DNA from: Dermatophilaceae bacterium
GTDB lineage: Bacteria; Actinomycetota; Actinomycetes; Actinomycetales; Dermatophilaceae
Length of the DNA: 40,106 bases
Reading direction: 5' to 3'
Assembly (NCBI GenBank): GCA_014377705.1
Contig: JACMPC010000108.1
Coordinates: 1 to 40,106 of the forward strand
Of the stretch, positions 23,165 through 31,768 are shown piece by piece (the first letter of the stretch is position 1; every line of letters begins with the position of its first letter). The position numbers and the translations under genes are program-made. The notes under the pieces were generated by a model that saw only the letters and a program-made list of their open reading frames with translations, searched no databases and was not told where the DNA came from.

Positions 23165-24681
23165 GTCACGCCTCCCAGTCGGTGCATCAGATGGAGGCTT
23201 GACGGCCGCTCGAGACGCGCGAACGCGACGTCGAACTCCCGGCGGGCCCGATCCTGCTCAAGGTCGAGGTGGCCGATCAGCTCGCCCATGGCCAGCACGG
23301 CTGCCGCCGGAGTCCCGTCGACCATCATCTCCTCGGCGAACCCGCGCAGCGCCTGCCGTTGCACTTCCGAGTCCTGGAACCGTCCCAGGACGTCCTGCAG
23401 GTCCTTGAGGTCGCCGATGACGCGCTTGCCGGCGGCGGCGTCGATCACCGGGGCGAACACCTCCAGGGCGTAACGCAGCTCCTTGCAACGCTTCCGCAGC
23501 GCGTGCAGGTCGCCGGCTGGCGAGTCGGCCCCGATGGCAGCCCCGCCGCGAGCCACACGCCGGTGTGCCCGCGAGATGCAGCGGCTCCCCAGCTGCCCCG
23601 CCGACAGGGGCTCCTGCTGCTCAACCCCGGGAGTCTGGTGATGTGGAGTGCTCGCGAGCAGGGACAGCTCCTCGCCCCACTCGATGACCAGCCGCCGATA
23701 CCTGGTGGACCTCAGAGCGCGCACCAGCGTCCGGCGTTCCGCGGTCCGCCGGATTCGCAGATGGGTGGCGAAGGCGTCCAGGTCGGCCGCGTCCGCCGAC
23801 ACCAGCCAGCCCTCCAGGCGGGGCAGGTCAAGCTCGTAGACGTCGAGGTCACGAACTGGCGTCGTCAGGTCACCAAGCCACTTGAAGGCAGGCTCCCACC
23901 GGCTTCGCATCACCTGCGGCAGGGCGGGCCGGCCCAGCTTGAGCACCGATCGGGTGCGTCGTACCGCCACCCTGAAGTCGTGCAGGAACTCGGTATCCAC
24001 GTCGTTGAGCAGCCCCGGAAGATTCTCGCCCATCGCCTCGAGGAAGCCGCCCAGAACCGTTGTCAGCAAAACGGTTGAGGGGTCGTCGCCATGAAGCTTC
24101 GGCCGCGGGCGGGCAGGCGGGGCAGCGCGCGCGAGCGGGAGCAGCCCAGCGCCGGTCAGCAGGGCAGCTGCCCGGCGGGCGGAGGCGTCGTAACCGCGCA
24201 AGGGGTACAGGGTGACCTCGGTCGGTACAGCGGAGGCCGGCGAGGCCGGTGCGTCGAGCTCGACCCGGGCCACGGTCTTGCCGTCCTGGTTCTGCAGGGC
24301 CAGGGACTGTATGCGCCGTCTCTCGTCCGAAACCACCATCAGCGCCCGGATGCCGGTCACCGGCGCGATGGCGTCGCGGACCGGACCGGGCGGCAGGGCG
24401 CTCGCGAGCGCCGGCCAGCGCAGGTCCTCTGCGGTCACCGTCACGGTCGGCGAACCGTCCGCACGGGAGAGCACGAGCCGCTCGCCGGTGGCCACGTTCC
24501 GGTGCTCCAGGGCCAGGCCGTCGCAGCCCAGCCGGCGGTCGAAGGTGTCGAGCCGCCTGCGTCGCACCCGTCGACTCGCCCCGGCCACCACGACGTACCG
24601 GCCGGAGAGAGCATGCACCATTGACTCGAGCCGCAGCGACTCCCCCTGGGGTGGCTGGAGGGCGCGGATCGCACTGGTCAT
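23161..24681 (-). CDS. CYTH-CHAD domain protein, probable polyphosphate binder
   Basis: 506 residues. The N-terminal about 190 residues resemble a CYTH (triphosphate tunnel) domain (F-D-R-R-L-G-C-D-G-L-A-L-E-H-R, then L-V-L-S-R), but the usual E-x-E-x-K start is not seen, so catalytic activity is doubtful. From about 215 a CHAD domain follows: F-L-H-D-F-R-V-A-V-R-R-T-R-S-V-L-K near 240 and L-H-A-L-R-K-R-C-K-E-L-R-Y-A-L-E-V-F near 415, the two conserved His/Arg/Lys helices that bind polyphosphate. CHAD proteins locate to polyphosphate granules in Ralstonia. The stop overlaps the ParA start. It is divergent from the SulP gene. Confidence 0.88.
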   Translation of the reverse strand: MTSAIRALQPPQGESLRLESMVHALSGRYVVVAGASRRVRRRRLDTFDRRLGCDGLALEHRNVATGERLVLSRADGSPTVTVTAEDLRWPALASALPPGPVRDAIAPVTGIRALMVVSDERRRIQSLALQNQDGKTVARVELDAPASPASAVPTEVTLYPLRGYDASARRAAALLTGAGLLPLARAAPPARPRPKLHGDDPSTVLLTTVLGGFLEAMGENLPGLLNDVDTEFLHDFRVAVRRTRSVLKLGRPALPQVMRSRWEPAFKWLGDLTTPVRDLDVYELDLPRLEGWLVSADAADLDAFATHLRIRRTAERRTLVRALRSTRYRRLVIEWGEELSLLASTPHHQTPGVEQQEPLSAGQLGSRCISRAHRRVARGGAAIGADSPAGDLHALRKRCKELRYALEVFAPVIDAAAGKRVIGDLKDLQDVLGRFQDSEVQRQALRGFAEEMMVDGTPAAAVLAMGELIGHLDLEQDRARREFDVAFARLERPSSLHLMHRLGGVT

Positions 24682-24804
24682 GCATGCGACCCTAGTGGTT
24701 GACTCACCTCACGCAGATGAGCACACGGCTCCCCCGCAGGATCGATGCTTGCGAGGGTGGACCCATCCAGACGCCGCCATTGACGATTCATGAACGGATA
24801 GGTC

Positions 24805-26508
24805 ATGAGCGCGGGGCAGGAGGTCGCGGGCACACCGTCCAGGTTCGCACGGCATGTGCCTGGGCTCACCCTGCTGCGCCACTATCAGCGGTCCTGGATC
24901 CAGCCAGACCTCGCCGCCGGGCTCATCCTGGCCGCGATCCTCGTGCCCCAGGGCATGGCCTACGCCGAGCTGGCCGGGCTGCCGGCGGTCACCGGGCTCT
25001 ACACCACCGTCGCCTGCCTGGTCGGCTACGCGATCATGGGGCCGTCGCGCACTCTCGTGCTGGGCCCGGACTCGGCCGTCTCGCCACTGATCCTCGCGGC
25101 AACCCTGCCGCTGCTGGGAGCATCCGGAGACCCGGCCACCGCGATCGCCCTCGCCGGGATGCTCGCGCTGCTGGTCGGCGCGATCGAGATCGGCCTCGGG
25201 GTGGCGAAGCTGGGCTTCGTGGCGGATCTGCTGTCCAAGGAGGTCCAGGTCGGCTACCTGAACGGCCTCGGCATCACGATCATCGTCAGCCAGCTCCCGA
25301 AGCTGTGCGGGTTCTCCACCGACGCCGAAGGGTTCTTCGCCCAGACCGGGGCCTTCGTGTCCGACCTCGACACAGCGAACGGGATCACTTTGGCACTCGG
25401 GGCGACCACCCTGCTGGTCCTGCAGGTGCTCCCGCGCATGTCGCAGAAGCTGCCGGCCATCCTCGTCGCCATCGTCGGGGCGACCGTGGTCTCAGCCGTG
25501 TTCGACCTGACCGCGCAGGGCGTCAGCAGGGTGGGCGCGCTTCCCCAGGGGCTGCCGAGACCGGTCCTGCCGTGGACCCAGCTGAGCGACCTGGGGCCGC
25601 TGCTGATCGCCGCGGTCGGCATCACCATCGTGTCCCTGACCGACACCATCGCGACGTCGACCAGCTTCGCCGCACGCCTGGGCGAGGAGGTTGACCCCGA
25701 CCAGGAGATGATAGGGGTGGGCACCGCGAACCTCGCCGCAGGCCTGTTCCAGGGCTTCGCGGTGTCGTCCAGCGCGTCGCGTACCGCCGTGGCCGAGCAG
25801 TCGAAGTCCAAGAGCCAGCTGACCAGCCTGGTGGGGGCCGCCGTCGTCGTCCTGCTCCTGCTGTTCTTCAGCTCGCTGCTGGCGGACCTGCCGCAGACCG
25901 TGCTCGCGGCCGTCATCATGGCGGCTGCCCTGTCGCTGATCGACGTCCCCGTCCTGCGCCACTACTGGCAGGTGCGCCGATCCGCGCTGGTGCTCTCGGT
26001 CGTCGCGTCATTGGCGGTGATCGTCCTGGGCGTGATCAATGGGATCGTCGTCGCGATCAGCCTGTCCATCCTGCTCTTCTTCCGGCGCCAGTGGTGGCCG
26101 CACGGCGAGGTGCTCGGCAGGACGCCGTCCGGCGTCTGGCATGCCCTCCATGACCGGGAAGAGGCCCGGGAAGTGCCTGGAGTCGTGGTATTCCGGTGGG
26201 AGGCGCCGCTGTCCTTCGCCAACGTCGGGATCTTCCGGCAGCAGATGAGGTCCTTGGCCCGCAGGGACGGCGTCGAGTGGATCGTGCTGCAGTGCGAGGC
26301 GGTCACCGACATCGACGTCACGGCCGCCGACATGCTCGAACAGCTCACCGCCGAGCTCAGATCCCGGGGGGTGCACCTGGTGCTCGCGGAGATGCGCACC
26401 AGGCTCAGCGAGCAGATGCGCCGCTACGGCCTTCTGAGGACAGTGGACAAGGACCATCTGTACACGTCGATCGAGGCCGCCGTCACAGCCATTCAGGGCT
26501 CACGCTGA
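24805..26508 (+). CDS. SulP-family anion transporter with STAS domain
   Basis: 567 residues: a membrane domain of 12-14 helices (about 30-425), then a STAS domain (about 445-560). Family marks: A-A-I-L-V-P-Q-G-M-A-Y-A-E-L-A-G-L-P near 45, G-P-D-S-A-V-S-P near 87 and F-A-V-S-S-S-A-S-R-T-A near 315. SulP proteins carry sulfate, bicarbonate or other anions; the substrate cannot be fixed by sequence. Sulfate would suit the assimilation operon about 6 kb downstream, but the distance is large. ATG 24805 has only a weak ribosome site. Confidence 0.9.
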   Translation: MSAGQEVAGTPSRFARHVPGLTLLRHYQRSWIQPDLAAGLILAAILVPQGMAYAELAGLPAVTGLYTTVACLVGYAIMGPSRTLVLGPDSAVSPLILAATLPLLGASGDPATAIALAGMLALLVGAIEIGLGVAKLGFVADLLSKEVQVGYLNGLGITIIVSQLPKLCGFSTDAEGFFAQTGAFVSDLDTANGITLALGATTLLVLQVLPRMSQKLPAILVAIVGATVVSAVFDLTAQGVSRVGALPQGLPRPVLPWTQLSDLGPLLIAAVGITIVSLTDTIATSTSFAARLGEEVDPDQEMIGVGTANLAAGLFQGFAVSSSASRTAVAEQSKSKSQLTSLVGAAVVVLLLLFFSSLLADLPQTVLAAVIMAAALSLIDVPVLRHYWQVRRSALVLSVVASLAVIVLGVINGIVVAISLSILLFFRRQWWPHGEVLGRTPSGVWHALHDREEAREVPGVVVFRWEAPLSFANVGIFRQQMRSLARRDGVEWIVLQCEAVTDIDVTAADMLEQLTAELRSRGVHLVLAEMRTRLSEQMRRYGLLRTVDKDHLYTSIEAAVTAIQGSR

Positions 26509-26509
26509 A

Positions 26510-26538
26510 CTCACGCTGAAACACCGGCGAAGCGTGAG
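26510..26538. terminator. Inverted repeat after the SulP gene
   Basis: CTCACGCT (26510-26517) and AGCGTGAG (26531-26538) form a perfect 8-bp stem with a 13-base loop, right after the SulP stop. CTCACGCTGAA is also directly duplicated (26499-26509, 26510-26520), the first copy covering the stop codon. No T-run follows, so it may be a weak terminator or an operator of fhs. Confidence 0.45.
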
Positions 26539-26598
26539 ACCGGAGATCCTGTCCACCCTGTGGTCTGTGAAAACACGAATGACTGTCATGCTGTCTGT

Positions 26599-28302
26599 AT
26601 GACGGACAAAATCCTGACGGACCTCGAAATCGGCCATGCCACTACTCTTCGGCCGATCGAGGAGATCGCCGCCGCGGCCGGCATCGCAGCAGAGCATCTG
26701 GAGACCTACGGCAGGTACATCGCCAAGGTTGCTCCCACCGCTCAGGTCGCCCTGTCCGACCAGCCGCGTGCGAAGTACATCGTGATCACCGCAGTGACCC
26801 CAACCCCTCTGGGTGAGGGCAAGACCACCACGTCGATCGGGCTCGCCCAGGGCCTGGCGTTGCTCGGTCACCGGTCGATGCTGTCGCTGCGGCAGCCGTC
26901 CCTGGGGCCAACCTTCGGGATCAAGGGCGGTGCCGCCGGGGCCGGCTACAGCCAGGTCGTGCCGATGGAGGCAGTGAACCTGCACCTGACCGGTGACTTC
27001 CACGCCGTCACCGCGGCGCACAACCTGCTTACGGCCATGGTCGACAACCACCTCCATCATGGCAACGAGCTGGACATCGACGTGCGCACGATCGCCTGGC
27101 GGCGGGTGCTGGATGTCAACGACCGCGCCCTCCGCAATATCGTCGTCGGGCTCGGCGAGCGGATGGATGGTCTCCCACGGCAGGCCGGCTTCGACATCAC
27201 GGCCGCGAGTGAGGTCATGGTGATCCTTTCACTGTCCACCTCGCTGAAGGACCTCCGGGAGCGCCTGGGCCACATCGTGGTGGGCTACACGTATGCCGGC
27301 CGGCCGGTCACCGCGGAGGACCTCAAGGCCGCGGGCGCCATGGCCGTGATGATGCGGGACGCGATCAAGCCCAACCTGCTTCAGACGCTGGAGCGCACGC
27401 CGGCCCTGATCCACGCCGGGCCCTTCGGGAACATCGCCACGGGCAACTCCTCGGTCGTCGCCGACCTGCTCGGCATCCGCACCTCCGACTACCTGCTGAC
27501 CGAGGCGGGCTTCGGCGCGGACATGGGAGCCGAGCGCTTCTTCAACGTGAAGTGCCGGGCGTCCGGACTGACCCCGGACGCCGCCGTTCTGGTCGTCACG
27601 GTGCGCGCGTTGAAGACGCACTCCGGTCGCTACCAGGTGGTGGCCGGCCGCGCACTTCCCCCGGAGATGCTCGAGGAGAACCCCGAGGACGTCAGGATCG
27701 GTGGCGCGAACCTGCGCCGCCACATCGAGATCGTGCGCCGGTTCGGGGTGTCCCCGGTGGTGGCCATCAACGCCTTCCCGACCGACTTCGAGTCCGAGCA
27801 CGAGGCCATCCGGCAGATCGCGGCGGACGCCGGCGTCCGGGTGGCCGTCACCCAGCACGTCGCAGACGGCGGCAAGGGCGCTCTGGCCCTGGCAGCCCTC
27901 GTCGTAGAGGCGGCACAGGAGCTGAACTCGTTCCAGTACCTCTACGACCTCGACCTGCCGCTGGTCGACAAGATCGAGAAGATCGCACGGGAGATCTACG
28001 GCGCCGACGGCATCGACCTGTCGCCGGCGGTGAAGAAGCAGCTGGCCCGGTTCGAGGTGCTGGGCTACGGGGAGTTCCCCGTGGTCATCGCCAAGACACA
28101 CCTGTCCCTGTCGTCGGACCCGACTCTGAAGGGCGCCCCGACCGGCTGGCGGATGCCGGTCCGGGAGGTGAGGGCCGCCGTTGGCGCCGGTTACGTCTAC
28201 GCCATCTGTGGCGAGATGCGGACGATGCCAGGACTGCCCAAGCACCCTGCCGCCGAGAGAATTGACCTCGACCGGGACGGCAACGTCGTCGGCCTGTCCT
28301 GA
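26599..28302 (+). CDS. fhs: Formate-tetrahydrofolate ligase
   Basis: 567 residues from ATG 26599. The enzyme joins formate to tetrahydrofolate with ATP, feeding one-carbon metabolism. Marks: T-P-T-P-L-G-E-G-K-T-T-T near residue 65 (ATP site), G-A-A-G-A-G-Y-S-Q-V-V-P-M-E near 105 and L-H-L-T-G-D-F-H-A just after, all typical. The C-terminal half is complete to the final G-E-M-R-T-M-P-G-L-P-K-x-P-A-A. A longer frame from 26560 adds 13 residues without similarity. The start has no clear ribosome site, so the real start or leader type should be confirmed. A stand-alone gene; no other folate gene lies near. Confidence 0.94.
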   Translation: MTDKILTDLEIGHATTLRPIEEIAAAAGIAAEHLETYGRYIAKVAPTAQVALSDQPRAKYIVITAVTPTPLGEGKTTTSIGLAQGLALLGHRSMLSLRQPSLGPTFGIKGGAAGAGYSQVVPMEAVNLHLTGDFHAVTAAHNLLTAMVDNHLHHGNELDIDVRTIAWRRVLDVNDRALRNIVVGLGERMDGLPRQAGFDITAASEVMVILSLSTSLKDLRERLGHIVVGYTYAGRPVTAEDLKAAGAMAVMMRDAIKPNLLQTLERTPALIHAGPFGNIATGNSSVVADLLGIRTSDYLLTEAGFGADMGAERFFNVKCRASGLTPDAAVLVVTVRALKTHSGRYQVVAGRALPPEMLEENPEDVRIGGANLRRHIEIVRRFGVSPVVAINAFPTDFESEHEAIRQIAADAGVRVAVTQHVADGGKGALALAALVVEAAQELNSFQYLYDLDLPLVDKIEKIAREIYGADGIDLSPAVKKQLARFEVLGYGEFPVVIAKTHLSLSSDPTLKGAPTGWRMPVREVRAAVGAGYVYAICGEMRTMPGLPKHPAAERIDLDRDGNVVGLS

Positions 28303-28439
28303 GCCGCCGGGCCACCTCACGCTCTGACCCGGCCTGCTCGGTCATCGGGCAGCGCAGGCCGTTGTATCCTCCAGTACACGAGATTTCCTTGTTCACCAAA
28401 CGCGTATCGGGATGGACCCACATGGGACAGGATGAAATC

Positions 28440-28844
28440 ATGGCCTATGTGAAGCCGCCTGGCCGGGTAACCAAGATCTTCAACAGACTGGCCATGCGCA
28501 GCACTTTGTGGGACGTGCACACCCTTGAGGTTGCCCGTCGCAATGCGGTCAACCCGCAACGGGTTCCGGTGATCCCCCTGGAGCTTGAGGACTCGCTCTA
28601 CGTCGTGTCGACCCGGGGCGAGTCAGACTGGGTCAAGAACGTCCGCGCGGCCGGGCGGGTCCGGCTCGGCCAGAAGGGCAACTTCGAGACCTATGCCGCC
28701 ACGGAGGTCCCCGCCGCCGAACGCGACGACATCCTCACCGCATACCGCGACAAGGCGGGCCGTGAGGTGAACGGCTACTGGAAAAAGCTCCCCGGAGCCC
28801 ACGACCACCCCACCTTCAAGCTCACCCTCCACCCGCAAACCTAG
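28440..28844 (+). CDS. DUF385-type deazaflavin/flavin-dependent reductase
   Basis: 134 residues, split-barrel fold. The stretches V-P-V-I-P-L-E-L, L-Y-V-V-S-T-R-G-E-S-D-W-V-K-N-V-R-A-A-G and F-E-T-Y-A-A-T-E-V match the nitroreductase/quinone reductase family to which the F420-dependent Ddn belongs. The cofactor (F420 or FMN) is not certain. I chose ATG 28440 for the AGGA about 8 bases upstream and for family length; ATG 28422 is also possible. The last five codons and the stop lie inside the first unit of the 32-bp repeat array that follows. Confidence 0.8.
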   Translation: MAYVKPPGRVTKIFNRLAMRSTLWDVHTLEVARRNAVNPQRVPVIPLELEDSLYVVSTRGESDWVKNVRAAGRVRLGQKGNFETYAATEVPAAERDDILTAYRDKAGREVNGYWKKLPGAHDHPTFKLTLHPQT

Positions 28845-28929
28845 GGATCGTGCAGTTTTCCAGACCGCAAACCTAGGGACCGTGCGAGTTTCCAGACCGC
28901 AAACCTCGGCACTGTGCGGGTTTCTCCAG
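28833..28929. repeat. 32-bp tandem repeat, three copies, overlapping a gene end
   Basis: Units at 28833-28864, 28865-28896 and 28897-28929 start with CCGCAAACCT; the first two differ by only a few bases (period exactly 32), the third is more diverged. The DUF385 gene stop codon (28842-28844) lies in unit 1. There is no spacer between units and no stem longer than a few bases. Confidence 0.9.
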
Positions 28930-28989
28930 CGCTGGGCACGATCGTCCCGGCCGGGGCCAGATCCGGGATCGGTCTAGGCTGAAATCAAT

Positions 28990-30270
28990 ATGTCCATCCA
29001 CGAAGCGCAGACCGACGCCACACCGCCGCACGCCGCGGATCGCTCAGTGCGCTCGGCGAAGATCGCCGTATTCGCGGTGTTCGGCCTCAACGGCTTCAAC
29101 TTCGCCAACTGGGCGGCGCGGATCCCGGCCCTGCGCGACGACCTCTCGCTGACCGCCGCCCAGGTCGGGCTGCTGCTGCTGGTCGGCTCGCTGGGCTCCA
29201 TCCTTGCCCTCCCGCTCGTGGGCCTCGTCGTGCAGCGGCTGGGTGCCGGCCGGACCGTGGCCGTCTTCGGGGTGGCCAACACGGTCGGGCTGCTCGTTGC
29301 CGCGGCGGGGATCGTCACAGGCCACCTGTTCGTGGTCGGGTTCGGCCTGATGGTGTTCGGCGTGGGGACCGGCACGTGGGACGCGGCGATGAACATCGAG
29401 GGCGCAGCGGTCGAGCAGAGGCTCGGCAAGGCGATCATGCCCCGCTTCCACGCCGCGTTCTCGTTCGGCACCATGGCCGGCGCCGGCGTAGGGGCGGCCG
29501 CGGCGCACGCGCACCTTTCGGTGTTCTCCCACCTGGCCGTCGCGCTGACGCTGAGCCTGGCCGGCGTGCTGTGGGCGGTCAGGGCGTTCCTGCCGGCCGG
29601 CAACAAGACCGGCATCTCCGCAGGCACCACGACCTCGCCCGCCGCCATCGTCCCGGACGTGAGCCGTGCCCGGCACGCCTTCGGGGCCTGGCTCGAGCCC
29701 CGCACGCTCATGATCGGGCTGGTGGTGCTGGCGGCGGCACTGACCGAGGGCTCGGCGAACGACTGGGTGGGCCTGGCCGTCGTCGACGGCTTCGACCAGA
29801 CGCACGCGGTCGGCGCCCTGGTCTTCGGCCTCTTCGTCACGGCGATGACCACCATGCGCCTGCTCGGCACCAGGCTGCTCGACCGCTGCGGCAGGGTCGC
29901 CGTGCTCCGCCTGTGCGCCGTGCTCTCGATCGTCGGACTGCTGCTGTTCGGGCTGGCGCCGACCCTGCCGCTTGCCCTGGTCGGGGTGGTGCTGTGGGGC
30001 GTCGGCGCCGCGCTCGGCTTCCCGGTCGGCATGAGCGCCGCGAGCGACGACCCGGTCAGGGCCGCAGCCCGGGTGAGCGTGGTCTCCACGATCGGGTACA
30101 CCGCGTTCCTGGCCGGGCCGCCGCTGCTCGGCCTGCTGGCGGCACAGATCGGATACCGGCACGCCCTCCTCGCCATCATCGCGCCGGTGGTCGTCGGACT
30201 GCTCGTCCTTCATGCCGCAGCGCCCCTTCCCACCGCCGCCGGTGGCCCGGAGAACCGGCATACCGCCTAG
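28990..30270 (+). CDS. MFS transporter
   Basis: 426 residues, twelve membrane helices in two groups of six with a central loop near 205-225. Loop 2-3 carries the V-x-R-L-G-A-G-R variant of the MFS motif. The start F-G-L-N-G-F-N-F-A-N-W-A-A-R-I-P and G-V-G-T-G-T-W-D-A-A-M-N-I-E-G are typical of the YbjJ-like branch. Substrate unknown; drug or sugar export are possible. ATG 28990 lies 60 bases after the repeat array. A decayed second MFS gene follows 76 bases downstream. Confidence 0.88.
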   Translation: MSIHEAQTDATPPHAADRSVRSAKIAVFAVFGLNGFNFANWAARIPALRDDLSLTAAQVGLLLLVGSLGSILALPLVGLVVQRLGAGRTVAVFGVANTVGLLVAAAGIVTGHLFVVGFGLMVFGVGTGTWDAAMNIEGAAVEQRLGKAIMPRFHAAFSFGTMAGAGVGAAAAHAHLSVFSHLAVALTLSLAGVLWAVRAFLPAGNKTGISAGTTTSPAAIVPDVSRARHAFGAWLEPRTLMIGLVVLAAALTEGSANDWVGLAVVDGFDQTHAVGALVFGLFVTAMTTMRLLGTRLLDRCGRVAVLRLCAVLSIVGLLLFGLAPTLPLALVGVVLWGVGAALGFPVGMSAASDDPVRAAARVSVVSTIGYTAFLAGPPLLGLLAAQIGYRHALLAIIAPVVVGLLVLHAAAPLPTAAGGPENRHTA

Positions 30271-30346
30271 CTGGACCACCAACTGCTCGGCCCGCCTCGG
30301 AGATGGAGTTGGGACAGCACCCTGGGTCACGGACAATGCGAAGGTG

Positions 30347-30851
30347 ATGACCCCGCTTCCCGACGACGCAACCCAGGCCACCGCGCCGGCCATTGCGCCG
30401 ACCCCCTGGGCTGTGGCCGTCGATCGACCGGGGTGGCGCCGCGATACCTTCGTCTCACTGACGAGCCAGACGATCTCCCTGGCGCTGTTCATGCTCGCGG
30501 GGGCCGACGACTGCGGCTCGTCTATGTCGCGCTGGTGATCCGATCGGTGGGGGCCGGCGTCCAGATGCCGGCGGTGAGTGCGTTGCTGCCACAGATCGTG
30601 CCGACCGAGAAGCTCATGCGGGTCAACGGGATCACAGCACCATCCAGTCGGCGATGATGCTCCTCGCGCCGGCCGCGGCGGCCGCGGCGGCCGCGGTGTA
30701 TGCGGGCTCGTCGATCGTCATCGGCTTCTTCGTCGACATCGGCTTCTTCGTCGACATCGTCACAGCGGTGATCGGCATCGGGCTGCTGAGCCTGATCTCC
30801 GTCCCGCCCCTGGTGCGCCACCCGGACGCCGGCGACGAGCGCAGCGGGTAG
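30347..30851 (+). pseudogene. MFS efflux gene remnant (macrolide-efflux-like), deleted and frameshifted
   Basis: ATG 30347 with AAGG upstream opens a Thr/Pro-rich start and W-R-R-D-T-F-V-S-L-T-S-Q-T-I-S-L. Homology then jumps, in another frame, to R-L-V-Y-V-A-L-V-I-R-S-V-G-A-G-V-Q-M-P-A-V-S-A-L-L-P (about 30515-30610), losing roughly 80 residues of the N-terminal half. A further frame change leads to M-M-L-L-A-P-A-A-A-A (30654 on), ending at 30851 where the second half of the transporter is missing. The two parts match the 3-helix order of MFS_3 macrolide-efflux-type transporters. Confidence 0.75.
30720..30755 (+). repeat. 18-bp tandem duplication in the MFS pseudogene
   Basis: ATCGGCTTCTTCGTCGAC is present twice head to tail (30720-30737, 30738-30755). 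A 9-base GCGGCCGCG unit is also repeated three times just upstream near 30670-30700. Both look like slippage in a gene under no selection. Confidence 0.9.
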
Positions 30852-31007
30852 CCTGGTCACCTTCCTGGTGGTCGCGGTTGCGGTCGCCCCGGCGTCGGGG
30901 CGTCTGGCCATGCGCACCGCCCACCAGCACAACCCGGGTTCAGCGCACCAGAACGATTCGGAGGCGCTGGCCAGAACGATCGCTGGCTCAGCAGACCGGA
31001 ACGCCGG

Positions 31008-31757
31008 CTAGGCGCTGGCCAGTGCCCGGGCCCGGGCCCGGGCGACGAGCAGCTCGACGAACACCGGACTGACCCCGAGCGGGTCGGCCACGGGCAGGCC
31101 GCGGCAAGCAGCGACCACCGAGTCGGTCAGCCTGCCCGGTGCCACGAAGAGCGAGGCGACCGCCGGCCTTTCGATCCCGCGCTCCGACAGGGCTTCCAGC
31201 CCCTGGGTAGGCGAGGGGAACGCCGAGGAGGCGAAAACAGGCTGCACAGGTACTCCGTGCCGGCGCGAGAGCGCACGGGCCAGAGACCTGACGGACAGGA
31301 GGGCCTTGGGCGAGCTCGAGCCGGCCGAGGCCAGAAGCAGCCCGTCAACCTGCGCCCCGGCCCCGGCCTGGGTCAGCCTGTCGGCCAGAGCGGTCATCAG
31401 CAGCTCGCGCGCGCGACGCCCCCCGGCGAGCAGCGGCGGTGCCACGCTGACCTGCATCCTCCCGGTGACCCCGCTGGCTGCGACGGCCTGCGGGACATCG
31501 TGGGTCAGGTGGTAGCCAACAGTGAACAGCAACGGCACCAACCGCACCGAGGTGAACCCGTCAGAGGCCAGCGTCTGAAGGGCCGCCACCGGGTCGGGCG
31601 TGGTGAAGTCCAGGTGAGCCGCCCGGACGGTCAGGCCGGTGCCGGCCGCAACAGCAGCGACCAGCTCGTCGGCAACGGAGCGCGCCTGGGGGTCCCGGCT
31701 ACCGTGGCTCAGTAGCAGGATCGCCGTCGACCGGTCGGCGCCAGCCCGGGGGCTCAT
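31008..31757 (-). CDS. Sirohydrochlorin chelatase (CbiX/SirB type)
   Basis: 249 residues, two-lobed chelatase. The N-terminal lobe has LLSHGSRDP with the metal-binding His, followed by L-V-P-L-L-F-T-V-G-Y-H-L-T-H-D, containing the second conserved His motif. It inserts Fe2+ into sirohydrochlorin to give siroheme, the cofactor of the sulfite reductase encoded upstream in the same operon. It is the last gene, 11 bases after cysN. The cobalt-specific alternative (CbiX for B12) is less likely here because no other cobalamin gene is near. Confidence 0.88.
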   Translation of the reverse strand: MSPRAGADRSTAILLLSHGSRDPQARSVADELVAAVAAGTGLTVRAAHLDFTTPDPVAALQTLASDGFTSVRLVPLLFTVGYHLTHDVPQAVAASGVTGRMQVSVAPPLLAGGRRARELLMTALADRLTQAGAGAQVDGLLLASAGSSSPKALLSVRSLARALSRRHGVPVQPVFASSAFPSPTQGLEALSERGIERPAVASLFVAPGRLTDSVVAACRGLPVADPLGVSPVFVELLVARARARALASA

Positions 31758-31768
31758 CCGGGAGTCAC

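Noticed and set aside
26509-26598. Tetrahydrofolate riboswitch upstream of fhs
   Set aside because: Only an 8-bp inverted repeat and a duplicated 11-mer are visible in a 90-base gap; none of the conserved parts of such RNAs could be recognised.
28833-28929. CRISPR-like array of three 32-bp units
   Set aside because: The units follow each other without unique spacers, the first lies partly in a gene and no cas gene is near.
29044-30492. 482-codon open frame on the minus strand across the MFS gene
   Set aside because: A shadow frame without domains; the plus strand encodes a clear 12-helix transporter.
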